Shown: piece by piece, positions 8,551 through 17,400 of the stretch | How positions within the stretch are numbered: position 1 is the first letter of the stretch | Layout of the letters: each line of letters opens with the position of its first letter | Made by a program: the position numbers and the translations under genes | Assembly (NCBI RefSeq): GCF_018854495.1 | Contig: NZ_JABBDR010000076.1 | Span: 1-29,193 of the forward strand | Direction of reading: 5' to 3' | Origin: Acidithiobacillus ferruginosus | GTDB lineage: Bacteria > Pseudomonadota > Gammaproteobacteria > Acidithiobacillales > Acidithiobacillaceae | DNA length: 29,193 nt | The notes under the pieces: model-generated | The model's database searches: none | What the model saw: the letters and a program-made list of their open reading frames with translations, nothing else | What the model was told of the DNA's origin: nothing

Positions 8551-9234
8551 TCATGGGTTTTCCAGCCAGTAGTTGAGAGAGGCCGACTGAGCGCTGGATG
8601 TTCCCCCGCATTGATTATATAAACACTGTACTGAGGTACACCTGTCCGAATTTACACCACAATGGTGTAAGCATCCATTCAAACCGCCGAAACAGAAATA
8701 TGTATTATTAAGCAAAAAGCAATAGTTTATTAAACAATTGTTAATACAATTAACACATTGTCCACCGGGTCCGCCGGACGCGTTACTTATCGCTACGATG
8801 ACACTCCTTACTGCAGCCACCGGTGAATGGCCAGCGCCAAGATTGCCCGACGGGCAAGCTCCCTGGCTGGTGATCTGGTAAGAGGTGGTGGAAGCCGTGC
8901 TGGCCGATGAACAAGCCACCGTTGCCGAACAGCCCCCCAGCCCCGGAATGCTGCCAATGCCCGGACGCGCCGGATTAGGGCTGAAACATTGGCTGGCGGC
9001 GCTGCCGGTGGCGGGCACGATTTGGTATGTCCCCCACTCCGCGCCGCTCTGGGCCGCCCAGTAGGCGCGGGTGGAGGCAATCTGGTAGGCGCTGTTCTGA
9101 TTGCTCTGGGCGGTGATATAGGCCAGGGCCGCCAGCAGCAGGGCCAGCACCACGATGATGAATATCACCATCACCAGGGCCGAGCCCTTTTCCGCAGACG
9201 GTATGGTGGGGCGATTATCCCCTTTGGCCATCAT
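8551..9234 (-). CDS. mshP: MshP/PilX-like minor pilin with a cysteine-rich C terminus
   Basis: A 227-residue protein with the N-terminal pattern AEKGSALVMVIFIIVVLALLLAALAYITAQ (about residues 14-43). This is the hydrophobic helix of MshP/PilX-type pilin-like proteins, followed by YWAAQSGAEWGTYQI. The rest is unusual. Residues 160-209 contain ten cysteines, with many Asn, Leu and Tyr residues, encoded by a sharply AT-rich stretch at 8608-8757. Additional cysteines occur at 83, 102, 108 and 127. The ATG at 9234 overlaps the MshO-like stop as ATGA. An extracellular disulfide-bonded tip or adhesive domain is plausible but inferred. I do not recognise the C-terminal domain. Confidence 0.8.
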   Translation of the reverse strand: MMAKGDNRPTIPSAEKGSALVMVIFIIVVLALLLAALAYITAQSNQNSAYQIASTRAYWAAQSGAEWGTYQIVPATGSAASQCFSPNPARPGIGSIPGLGGCSATVACSSASTASTTSYQITSQGACPSGNLGAGHSPVAAVRSVIVAISNASGGPGGQCVNCINNCLINYCFLLNNTYFCFGGLNGCLHHCGVNSDRCTSVQCLYNQCGGTSSAQSASLNYWLENP

Positions 9235-9815
9235 TGGTTATTGACCACGGAATAGGCGGAACTGAGGACGGCGATGGCCCGGCTCAGACTGAGGTGGACA
9301 TCGGCTGCGGGGTCGCGGAGGGTCAGCGTCACCGACACGCCGCTGGCGGTGCTCGCGCTCGATCCTCCCGGAAGGGCGCTGAAAGCGCCGCTGGCATTGA
9401 CCGCCAGCACCTGCGCCGACGGCCAGTTGGGTGTGCTCTGGGTCAATTGCCCGTTGCTAAAGGCAAAGCCATAGCCGCTGGAACAGGCGCTGGCAGCGCT
9501 GGCACTGACTGGCGCAGCGCAGCGTGTGAACGAGAGGCTCGCCCCGCCATTAGGGAGGTTTAATGTCCCCGGCTGGGCATTGTGCAGCCCTCGCGACAGG
9601 ATCGTCAGTGCCATCTCCCCCTGGCTGGCCAGTTCGCCAGCGGCACGGTTGGTCTGGTAGGTTTGCACCGAGCGCACGATGAGGGCCGTCGCGCCCACGG
9701 ACAGGATGCCGAGAATGACGATGGCCACAATCAGCTCGATGAGGGTGAGGCCGCCTTGGGCAAACGCTACGGCAATAACGGGGCCTGCGGATTGCGGCAT
9801 TTTATCATTACCCAT
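9231..9815 (-). CDS. mshO: MshO/PilW-like minor prepilin
   Basis: A 194-residue prepilin-like protein. The start at 9815 is chosen because GGAGG lies seven bases upstream and it follows the previous stop by four bases. Extension to 9902 would run into the Gly-Asn repeat of the neighbour. The leader ends AFAQGG before LTLIELIVAIVILGILSVGATALI, giving the type IV prepilin cleavage pattern G/L with Glu at +5. The C-terminal portion has two cysteines and a final AVLSSAYSVVNNQ. Position after the D-type pilin and before MshP matches mshO. Confidence 0.85.
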   Translation of the reverse strand: MGNDKMPQSAGPVIAVAFAQGGLTLIELIVAIVILGILSVGATALIVRSVQTYQTNRAAGELASQGEMALTILSRGLHNAQPGTLNLPNGGASLSFTRCAAPVSASAASACSSGYGFAFSNGQLTQSTPNWPSAQVLAVNASGAFSALPGGSSASTASGVSVTLTLRDPAADVHLSLSRAIAVLSSAYSVVNNQ

Positions 9816-9819
9816 GGGG

Positions 9820-10299
9820 TTAACCTCCCTCCTGGTTGCCATTACCATTACCATTACCATTACCGTTACCGTTGCTGTTACCGGGGATAGTGGCACTACC
9901 AAAATGATATTTCGTGCGCCACGCTCCCAGGGTGATATCCGCCCCGCTGGGTCCGTTCACCTGGACGGTCAGGAATTCCGCCGTGGCCCCGCTTAATGCA
10001 GAGGCAGCGCAGGCGACGGCGACACCATAATCATTTTGGCTATAAGCGGTATTGCACGAGTTAGTGCAATTGCAGTTAGGGAAAGGCTGTGCGTATGAGG
10101 CCGTCATGGCGGTCTCCAGCGTACTTTGGGCGATGGCCGTGGCCTGCGCCGTCGGCACCGGATTGGTGCCGAAGCGACCATACCAGACCACGGGGATGAC
10201 GAGCGCAGCCAGAAAGCCCAGCAAGACCATGGCTATCACCAACTCGATGAGGGTAACGCCATGGTCTTCCCCCTTCGCCACCAACGCCGCCGTACTCAT
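9820..10299 (-). CDS. mshD: Minor prepilin, MshD-like, with a C-terminal Gly-Asn repeat
   Basis: A 159-residue prepilin. The start at 10299 overlaps the previous stop as ATGA; a longer frame to 10341 is less likely. The leader ends GEDHG before VTLIELVIAMVLLGFLAALVIPVVWYG, a type IV prepilin site with Val at +1 and Glu at +5. The middle has closely spaced cysteines (PNCNCTNSCNTAY), as in some MshD-like pilins. The C terminus is a run of alternating Asn and Gly encoded by a hexanucleotide repeat at 9839-9880, ending QEGG. Confidence 0.82.
   Translation of the reverse strand: MSTAALVAKGEDHGVTLIELVIAMVLLGFLAALVIPVVWYGRFGTNPVPTAQATAIAQSTLETAMTASYAQPFPNCNCTNSCNTAYSQNDYGVAVACAASALSGATAEFLTVQVNGPSGADITLGAWRTKYHFGSATIPGNSNGNGNGNGNGNGNQEGG
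9839..9880. repeat. Hexanucleotide tandem repeat encoding Asn-Gly
   Basis: Seven consecutive 6-base units on the + strand: four perfect CCATTA units, then CCGTTA, CCGTTG and CTGTTA. Read on the - strand inside the MshD-like gene they encode alternating Gly and Asn at the pilin C terminus. Unit length is a multiple of three, so gain or loss of units keeps the frame and changes only tail length. The identical four-unit block suggests recent slippage. Confidence 0.9.
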
Positions 10300-10739
10300 G
10301 CGCACGGTCCGGCATAGGCCAATCCGGTAGGAGAGACGCACACCACGCGGCTTTCGCCGCCACCGTCAATGAGGGTGATGCGGCTGGTTTGGGTGGCACT
10401 GGCCACGCTGCCGGTAGCACTGGTGAAGGTGAGGGTAGCGCTGGCCTGGGCGCTGGCCGGGATGGTGATGGGGTAGCCCTTGCCGCCAGGGACCGGCAGG
10501 TTTTGCCCGGCACTGTTTTGCACCGTCACACTACTCCCCTGAACGCTCAGGATAATGTTGCCACTGCCCAGCAAGGCCGACTGCCGCGCATATTGTGCCG
10601 CGGCAATGACATCTCCCTGGGCAGCATTGGCACTGTAGCCCCCTATCCCCATGAAGCGCGGCAAAATCAGCGCCGCCAGGATACCGGCTATGATCAGCAC
10701 GGCAATGACTTCAATGAGAGTAAAGCCACGGTCAGCCAT
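10296..10739 (-). CDS. mshC: Minor prepilin, MshC/GspH-like
   Basis: A 147-residue prepilin with a very short leader, MADRG, before FTLIEVIAVLIIAGILAALILPRF, the canonical cleavage site with Phe at +1 and Glu at +5. Two cysteines lie near the C terminus (VCVSPTGLAYAGPCA) and could close a disulfide loop. The ATG at 10739 is preceded by a purine-rich GGGAAGGG; a longer frame to 10763 is rejected because it adds a charged extension before a complete leader. It is followed with a 4-base overlap by the D-type pilin. The choice of C-type over B-type is based on gene order. Confidence 0.82.
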   Translation of the reverse strand: MADRGFTLIEVIAVLIIAGILAALILPRFMGIGGYSANAAQGDVIAAAQYARQSALLGSGNIILSVQGSSVTVQNSAGQNLPVPGGKGYPITIPASAQASATLTFTSATGSVASATQTSRITLIDGGGESRVVCVSPTGLAYAGPCA

Positions 10740-10767
10740 GTGCCCTTCCCTGTGTCCTAACAACGGA

Positions 10768-10797
10768 CAAGCCAGGGAACGGAGGCTCCCTGGCTTG
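10768..10797 (-). terminator. Strong hairpin after the major pilin gene (partial terminator or mRNA stabiliser)
   Basis: Perfect 11-bp inverted repeat (CAAGCCAGGGA and TCCCTGGCTTG) around an 8-base loop, 24 bases past the mshA stop. No T-run follows on the - strand, so it is not a classic intrinsic terminator. In pilin operons such a structure often reduces read-through or protects the pilin message, giving more major pilin than downstream products; that role is inferred here. Confidence 0.6.
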
Positions 10798-10821
10798 CTA
10801 CCCTCTTCTGCCGGTGAACGA

Positions 10822-11295
10822 TCAGGAGCAGTCGGAGGAGTTCGTGACGATAGTGGGCGGAAGAATGGAACTGGTGGCCGCTGTGTACGTCACGTTGCAG
10901 TTGGCAGAGTTGCCGGCCGAGGTAGGCCAGAATATCGCCGTTGACGCCGTGCTAGCACTCACACCGATATTGGTGGTGTCCTGGAGCATGGTGGAGATGC
11001 TGGTACCTGTGGGATAGCCATATGTCAGGGCCACCGTGCCGTTAGCGCCAGCTCCGGGGACGGTAATGGTGCCGGTGCTCCCCGTCTGGACAGGCGTACT
11101 GACCAGCGCCTTGCTGTAGGCCAGCGCCGATGCGGCTTGCAGCGAACCGGAAACGCCCTGCAACACGCTACGCCGCGCGTCGTTCTGCAGATTGACAAAA
11201 CGCGGAATGGCAAAAGCGGCGAGAATGCCGAGGATGACGATAACCACGATGAGTTCGATCAGGGTGAAACCCTGTTCACTGGAATTCTTGTGCAT
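10822..11295 (-). CDS. mshA: Major type IV pilin, MshA-like
   Basis: A 157-residue prepilin with leader MHKNSSEQG before FTLIELIVVIVILGILAAFAIPRFVNLQNDARRSVLQGV. This is the classical type IVa N-terminal helix with Phe at +1 and Glu at +5, and the NLQNDAR stretch is typical of MshA. The globular domain is Ser/Thr/Ala-rich and has a C-terminal disulfide pair (NCNVTYT... DC). A very good ribosome-binding site (GGGAGG) precedes the ATG. It has a 130-base untranslated spacer upstream and a strong hairpin downstream, while most of its neighbours overlap. Both suggest separately tuned, high expression, as expected for the main fibre subunit. Confidence 0.9.
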   Translation of the reverse strand: MHKNSSEQGFTLIELIVVIVILGILAAFAIPRFVNLQNDARRSVLQGVSGSLQAASALAYSKALVSTPVQTGSTGTITVPGAGANGTVALTYGYPTGTSISTMLQDTTNIGVSASTASTAIFWPTSAGNSANCNVTYTAATSSILPPTIVTNSSDCS

Positions 11296-11425
11296 GACGC
11301 CTCCCTTGGAGTCTGCGACGTAACATTTTTGGTAACACCCTATAACAGAAGCTCATGGTACCACTCCTCGAAAAGGGCGTCCATATGCCATGACCAGTTT
11401 TAATTAGGTATTTTTAACGATTCGG

Positions 11426-12649
11426 CTACTGCTTGACCATTTTCACCATATCCCACATCGGCAGGTAAATACCAGCGGCGAGAATGAACACCAGGCCACC
11501 CATGATCACCACCATGATCGGTTCAATACGTGCGGCAAGACTGTCCACCTTTTTTTCCACCTCACGCTCATAATAATCCGCCACCTCGCCCATCATCTCG
11601 TCCAGCCCACCTGTTTCCTCGCCGACCTTCAGCATTTGCAGGACCAGGGGCGGGAAAAGCCCGGTGGCGGTCGCGCTGCTGTGCAGGCTTTCGCCACGCA
11701 GAATGGCTCTGGGGAGCGCATCCAGGCGATCCTCCATAAAGCGGTTGTGAACGGCGCCGACGACCAGTTCCATGCCCTTCAGAATCGGCACGCCGGCCCC
11801 GGCAACAAGCTGAAGGGTTCGGCCGAAACGGGCCATGGCGTCTTCAAGGATCAGCGGGCCGAAAATAGGGGTGCGTAAAAGGAAACGATCCCAAAGCCAG
11901 CGACCATGTGGTTGGCGGAGGAAGAGGCGAAAACCATAAGTGGCGGCGACGGCGACCATGACGATCAGCCACCACCAGGCGACCGTGAAGTTGCTGAAGG
12001 CGATGAGCATACGGGTAAAAATGGGCAGGGTGATATGGGCGTTGGCGAACAGCTTGGCAAACGCGGGAATGACCATGATGTTGAGGATGACCATGGCGAC
12101 ACTCAATGCGATGGCCACGAAAAGCGGGTAACGAAAGGCCTGGCGAATACGGGCAAGGGTGATGTCCTCCCGTTCAAGATAACCGGACAGTTGCAGCAAT
12201 ACCTTGTCGAGATTGCCGGTGGTCTCACCGACTTCTACCAGACGAAGATACAGGGGCTGGAAGACCTTGGGGTAAGCGGCCAGGGCGACGGAGAGCGGCT
12301 GGCCGTCGCCGAGCGTACGCCGTACCTGGAGAAGTATTTCACCGAGGCGGGTCTGTGGACCATGGCTGCTGATCAGGCCTTCTATGGCATTGAGTACCGG
12401 AATGCCCGCGTGCAACAGGGCGTAAAGCTGGCGGGAAAAAAGGGCGAGATCGGCGCGACTGATGGGTCGCCTGTTGAGTCGGCTCCACAACTGTTCGATA
12501 CGAACGCCTTCGCGCAACTCTTCCACGGTGATGGGGATGAGCTGGTTACTGCGCAAGGTCTGTGCGACCATCGCGCCTTCTCCAGCATCCATGATGCCCT
12601 CGCGAAGCTGTCCGTGGTCATCGCGGGCACGATAGCGGAAACGCGCCAT
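11426..12649 (-). CDS. mshG: Pilus inner-membrane platform protein, MshG/PilC/GspF family
   Basis: Polytopic protein on which the assembly ATPase acts. The 407-residue product has the two repeated T2SSF domains: LFSRQLYALLHAGIPVLNAIEGL near the N terminus and FGRTLQLVAGAGVPILKGMELVVGAV in the second half. Membrane helices lie at about residues 150-200 and 360-400. The start MARFRYRARDDHGQ is typical; the ATG at 12649 overlaps the mshE stop by one base (TGATG). A longer frame to 12712 lies within mshE and is rejected. It is directly downstream of the ATPase gene, the usual arrangement. Confidence 0.93.
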   Translation of the reverse strand: MARFRYRARDDHGQLREGIMDAGEGAMVAQTLRSNQLIPITVEELREGVRIEQLWSRLNRRPISRADLALFSRQLYALLHAGIPVLNAIEGLISSHGPQTRLGEILLQVRRTLGDGQPLSVALAAYPKVFQPLYLRLVEVGETTGNLDKVLLQLSGYLEREDITLARIRQAFRYPLFVAIALSVAMVILNIMVIPAFAKLFANAHITLPIFTRMLIAFSNFTVAWWWLIVMVAVAATYGFRLFLRQPHGRWLWDRFLLRTPIFGPLILEDAMARFGRTLQLVAGAGVPILKGMELVVGAVHNRFMEDRLDALPRAILRGESLHSSATATGLFPPLVLQMLKVGEETGGLDEMMGEVADYYEREVEKKVDSLAARIEPIMVVIMGGLVFILAAGIYLPMWDMVKMVKQ

Positions 12650-14352
12650 CAGTACTCCTCCGCGTCGCTGGTCACCCGCACCATTTCTGCCAGGGTGGTA
12701 ATACCCTCCCAAACCAGGCGCATGGCCTCTTCACGTAATAAAGTGAACTGTTGTTGCTGGTTGGCGGCCTCCAGAAGCGCTGCGCGACTATTGCCGAGAA
12801 TGGCCGCGCGGAGCAGTGGATCCATGCGGATCAGCTCGAAAACCGGTTGCCGACCGCGATATCCGGTGAAGTTGCAGGTATTGCAGCCTTTGCCGCAAAA
12901 GAAGGTGACAAAGTCGGGAGGCACGCCGAGCCGGGCGGCAAAAGCCGCACGTTCTGCGGGGCTGACCTCCTTGTCCTCGGTCTTACAGGACGGGCAGATA
13001 CGACGCACCAGGCGTTGCGCCATGACCCCGAGCACCGCCGACCCGATCAGAAAGGGTTCCACCTCGAGTTCCTGTAGTCGTGGAAAGGCGCCCACGGCGT
13101 CATTGGTATGGAGCGTAGCCAGTACCAGATGGCCGGTCAGGGCGGCGCGCGCAGCGATTTCTGCGGTTTCGTGGTCGCGGATCTCGCCCACCATGATGAC
13201 ATCGGGATCCTGGCGCAGGATGGTGCGCAGCACCCGCGCAAAATCAAGCCCGATACGGGGATGCACCTGTACCTGGCTGATGCCCTGAAGACGATATTCC
13301 ACGGGATCTTCCACGGTGAAAATCTTGCGCTCTACGGTATTGATCTCATTCAGTGCCGCGTATAGCGTCGTCGACTTACCCGACCCGGTGGGTCCGGTTA
13401 CCAAAAACAACCCATGTGGACGGTGCATGATGTTCTGCAGGCTGGCCTCGACGTTGCCGGGCATCCCGAGCTCGTTAAAATGCAGCAGTGCCGTTTGCTG
13501 ATCCAGCAGGCGCAAGACCACGCTTTCGCCGTCCTGGACGGGCATGGTGGCCATGCGTACGTCATAGGCCTTGCCCTCCAGCGCGAGATGCGTGCGGCCA
13601 TCCTGAGGAAGGCGACGTTCGGCGATATCCAGATTAGCCATGACTTTGAGTTTGGAGGCAATCAGCGGCGTTAAGCGACTGTCCAGACGCAGGTGCTCAC
13701 GCAGGACACCATCCACGCGAAGGCGCACCCGCAAGCCTGATTCTTCCGGCTCAAAATGAATATCAGAGGCTTGCAGACGGGCGGCATCCGTAAAGATGGC
13801 ATTGAGGAGGCGTACCACGGGCGCATCTTCCGCGCTGCTTTCCAGCAAGGGCGGTGAGACTGGAGTGTTTACCGTGTCGCCCAGCGCATCCCGCAGTTCA
13901 GCGCTTTTGCTGACCGCGCCGTACAACTGAGGTAGAACGCGCAGCAACTCCGTTTCGGAAATCAGCGCCAGCTTCACGGGTTTGCCCATGGCACGGGAAA
14001 TGGCGTCCAAAGCCGGCAAATCGGTGGGGTCGGCCATACCTACCACGTAGCGCTCACCCTGGTCCCGCAGTGGTATGGCCCGATAACGCCGCGCCAAAGA
14101 TTCGGGAAGTCGCGACACCAACTGCGGATCCAATACCTGCCTGGATAAATCGATGCGCTCCAGATGCAGTTGTCTGGCGAGAAAGTTCAACAGGTCTTCT
14201 TCGGTCACCAAGTGTTGGGCAATGAGTTCCTGTCCGAGCTTGCGCCCGCTTCCTCGCTGCTGGGTGAGCGCCATATCCAGTTGCGCGGCGGTGATAATGC
14301 CGTTCTGAACCAGAAGATCACCCAGACGAATTTTTTGTAACCGAGATGCCAT
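12649..14352 (-). CDS. mshE: Pilus assembly ATPase, MshE/PilB/GspE family
   Basis: Hexameric cytoplasmic ATPase powering pilus extension. The 567-residue protein has an N-terminal MshEN-type region, with repeated LGDLLVQNGIITAAQLDMAL at about residues 10-29 and a related segment LGQELIAQHLVTEEDLLNFLARQ at about 39-61. In MshE that region binds cyclic di-GMP. A Walker A motif GPTGSGKST lies at about 320-328, with an Asp box (DPVEY) and Walker B IMVGEIRD near 386-393. The Zn motif is Cys453/Cys456 and Cys490/Cys493. The ATG at 14352 is preceded by GGAGG; an upstream frame to 14388 is less likely. It is the first gene of the cluster. Confidence 0.94.
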   Translation of the reverse strand: MASRLQKIRLGDLLVQNGIITAAQLDMALTQQRGSGRKLGQELIAQHLVTEEDLLNFLARQLHLERIDLSRQVLDPQLVSRLPESLARRYRAIPLRDQGERYVVGMADPTDLPALDAISRAMGKPVKLALISETELLRVLPQLYGAVSKSAELRDALGDTVNTPVSPPLLESSAEDAPVVRLLNAIFTDAARLQASDIHFEPEESGLRVRLRVDGVLREHLRLDSRLTPLIASKLKVMANLDIAERRLPQDGRTHLALEGKAYDVRMATMPVQDGESVVLRLLDQQTALLHFNELGMPGNVEASLQNIMHRPHGLFLVTGPTGSGKSTTLYAALNEINTVERKIFTVEDPVEYRLQGISQVQVHPRIGLDFARVLRTILRQDPDVIMVGEIRDHETAEIAARAALTGHLVLATLHTNDAVGAFPRLQELEVEPFLIGSAVLGVMAQRLVRRICPSCKTEDKEVSPAERAAFAARLGVPPDFVTFFCGKGCNTCNFTGYRGRQPVFELIRMDPLLRAAILGNSRAALLEAANQQQQFTLLREEAMRLVWEGITTLAEMVRVTSDAEEY

Positions 14353-14491
14353 AGTCGGATTGTCCTCCAAAGACCTTTTTGGCCACATGATGGATCGGCC
14401 TTCGTCAAAACGGACGTCGTCGTTGCCATTTGCGCAACAGCCGTACCCGCAGGCAGGAAGGAGAGCTGCGACCGTTTAAGTCGAACGCATT
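14353..14491. other. Leader region of the pilus cluster
   Basis: This 139-base stretch lies between the oxidoreductase stop and the mshE start. It should hold the pilus promoter or allow read-through from upstream. I see GTTTTGACG on the - strand, a TTGACG-like -35, but no convincing -10 at correct spacing, and no clear sigma-54 motif or terminator hairpin. Confidence 0.3.
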
Positions 14492-17400
14492 CTATGAACC
14501 TTCGTTTCCCCCGCGCATTACGTGATCCAGCCACTGGCTGGAGACCCTTTCCAGCAAGCGATTCTGACTCTGGCGGGCGGTGAGGTTGTCCAGATCCACC
14601 CAGGCCAGGGGCTGATCCTGCTGGGCGCAAGAAAATACCGCCTTGGTGCGCTGTCCCGTTTCCGGATCGATCTGCCATTGCAGACACTGGGCGCAGACGC
14701 CTTTGAGCATGCACTGCATGGGACTGCCCACGGTGGCGGTGGCCTCCAGATCAGCCCGGAAATAAGACTGCAACTCCCCCTTGAGGGCCTGCTGAAAGGC
14801 CTTGAGCAGGCCGGTGGAACCCATGACCATTAGACGATCCACACTGGTCAGCGTTATCCCCGCATCGCTCGGCGCAGTCTGCCCGGACAGCGCACCAGCC
14901 CCATAGGCGCGCAGCAACGCCACCATGTCACTGGCTTCGACACTGAGGTCCTGCGGGCGGTGGGTCTCGATCAACGGGCCGCTGCCCGTACACCAGATGA
15001 TCTGATCTGCGGCTTCTTCCAGCTCCGCCTGGTTATCCAGTTCGCCGGCTTTGCCCAGAGCCGCCACATAGAGCACGCGGTTGCCCGCCGCCCGCAAGGC
15101 CGGGCCGATGTCCAGCATCACTGCCGCACCCCAGCGTCCCGCGACCACCAGAATCGTTTTACCCGTGGGGATGTCGGTGGGTGCGCCGGTCGGCCCCATG
15201 AGTATCAGAGGGTCGCCCGGCTGCAGGCGTCCCACCAGACGCGGTCCGGTGCCCCACTGCAGGATCAGGAGGCGCACCGCGTCGCCTTCCACCCCCGCAC
15301 CGCTGACCGTCAGCACCGGTATCTGTAAACGGGTACCATCCACGATCGGGCTGTGACTCTCGAAGGTCTGCAGGCGGAAAAACTGTCCCGGCTGGAAATT
15401 GCGGGCCGCCAGCGGGGCCTCCACCCACATCTCGGTGACGGCGGGGTTGCTGCGATCCATGCGGAGTACCCGCATGCTCAGCAGATGCCGCAAGCGTTGC
15501 TGAAAGCCTTGCATGTCCGGATCCACGGCGGTATCCAGCGTCCCCAGGCTCTGCATGACCTGCGGATACGTCGCCTTGGCCGAGGCGATGGCCTTGACCA
15601 CGCTGCCATGAAATACCGGATGCGTGTCCCCGATAAAGCTGATCCGATGTCCTTGCGCATCACTGTAGGAAGTAAAGGGACCGGCCTCGGGGGCCTTGCA
15701 ATGCTCGGCCACCTGCACCGCTTGCAACGGCCCGTTGTCGTGGGCCACATGGGTCAGGAAGTGGTCCCCATCCAGTTGGAAAGTCCCCGGATATTCCCTT
15801 TCATAGATGGTGTTGGGGACGGTGCCGGCGGCAATGAAGACGGCTCGCGCGGGAAGCCGCACATCCTGATCGCTGGCCAGCCAGCGCCCTTCCACCTCGC
15901 GCATCCGGCGGAAGACCATGTGCGCGATATGCCCATAGCTATCTAATTCTGCCCGGAGAGGATCGAGACCCTCGCCATAATAGATCCCTTCTTCCATGGC
16001 CTTGATGAGTTCTTCATGGTTGCGGGTATAGGCGGGTGACTGCTGCATCCCCTTTCGGTATGCCAGGGTGACGCCGCCCCAGGACTGGATCAGCGGCACG
16101 AAATTGGGCGATTCGTTCTCTGCTGCGGCGCGCTCGCGCTCGGCACGCACGGCGCGGCCGTGAGTCAGGAACTCGTCGAGAATCCCGGCATCCTCGGCGG
16201 AGAGTCCGGCGCGGAGTTTTTCTTCTCCGGAATGCATTACCATCGCTTCGTAGCGCGCCAGCACCTTCTCTACCTGCCGCACATAATACGCCTGCACCTC
16301 GGTGGCGGTATCCACCGCCGTGAGGCCACCGCCGATCACCACCGCCGGCAGGCGCACCTGCAGATTGGCGAGACTGGACCGCTTACCCGCTCCGGTGAGC
16401 TGCAGCGCCATGAGGAAGTCGCTGGCCTGACGCATACCGCGCGCCAGACTCTCGCCCATGGGCACCACCCGCGGCAGACCCGCGCCGGTAGCGATGCAGA
16501 CATGATCAAAGCCCAGTTCCCAGGCGTTTTCGAGGGTGATGGTACCGCCCAGCCGCACGCCGCCGAAAATCTGGAAATTCGAGCGCCGTGCCAGGGTCAG
16601 GTAGATCAGCTTGAGAAAATTCTTGTCCCAGCGCACGGTAATGCCATATTCGGCTACACCGCCAAACCCGAGCAGAATGCGTTCGTCGAGGTCCTCCTGA
16701 AGACTGCTCCAGTCGCGGATGGGCTGCTCCAGCCATTGCCGGGGCAGGGGTTCGACTTTCAGGCCATCGATACCGACCACCGCACAACCTTCCTGCAGGA
16801 GATGATGGGCCATGGTGAAGCCTGCCGGGCCCATGCCCGCCACCAGTACCTTGCGCCCGTTGTAGGGCTGCGCCAGATATTGCACGGCGCGCAACGGGTT
16901 CCAGCGGGTCAGCAGATCGTAGATCTCCACGCCCCAGGGGAGATTCAGCACATCCGTGAGGATCCGCGTTTCAACCTGGGGGATGTTCACCGGATCCTGC
17001 TTCTGGTAGACGCAGGCCTTCATACAGTCGTTGCAGATGCGATGTCCGGTGGCGGGAACCATGGGGTTGTCCACCATCGCCATGGCCAGGGCGGCGATAT
17101 GGAATCCGTCCCGCTTCAGTACCTGCATCTCCGAGATTTTTTCTTCCAGGGGACAGCCCGTCAGGGTGACGCCCAGGGGGTCTACCTTGAGACCCAGTTC
17201 CGGCACGCCCTTTTTCTCCGGAAAGCCCCTGGAACAAAAATCCCCGTCGTGATCATGGCAGTACAAACAATAATGGACTTCGCTCTGGACGCTGCGGGCG
17301 TCCATGCGCAGGTCGGTCAGATGAAAGCTGTCGCGGCGCCGCAGGGTGCCGTCCGGCGCCACGAAGGGCGCACCGGGGAGATCCTCCCGACGTTTCAAGG

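Noticed and set aside
11296..11425. Sigma-54 promoter in front of the major pilin gene
   Set aside because: TGGCATATGG is present on the - strand but no GC/TGC element lies at the required spacing. A promoter is likely in this gap but cannot be placed.
11906..13288. A 460-codon + strand frame opposite mshG and mshE
   Set aside because: It spans two well-supported genes on the - strand and changes composition at their boundary, as a shadow would.
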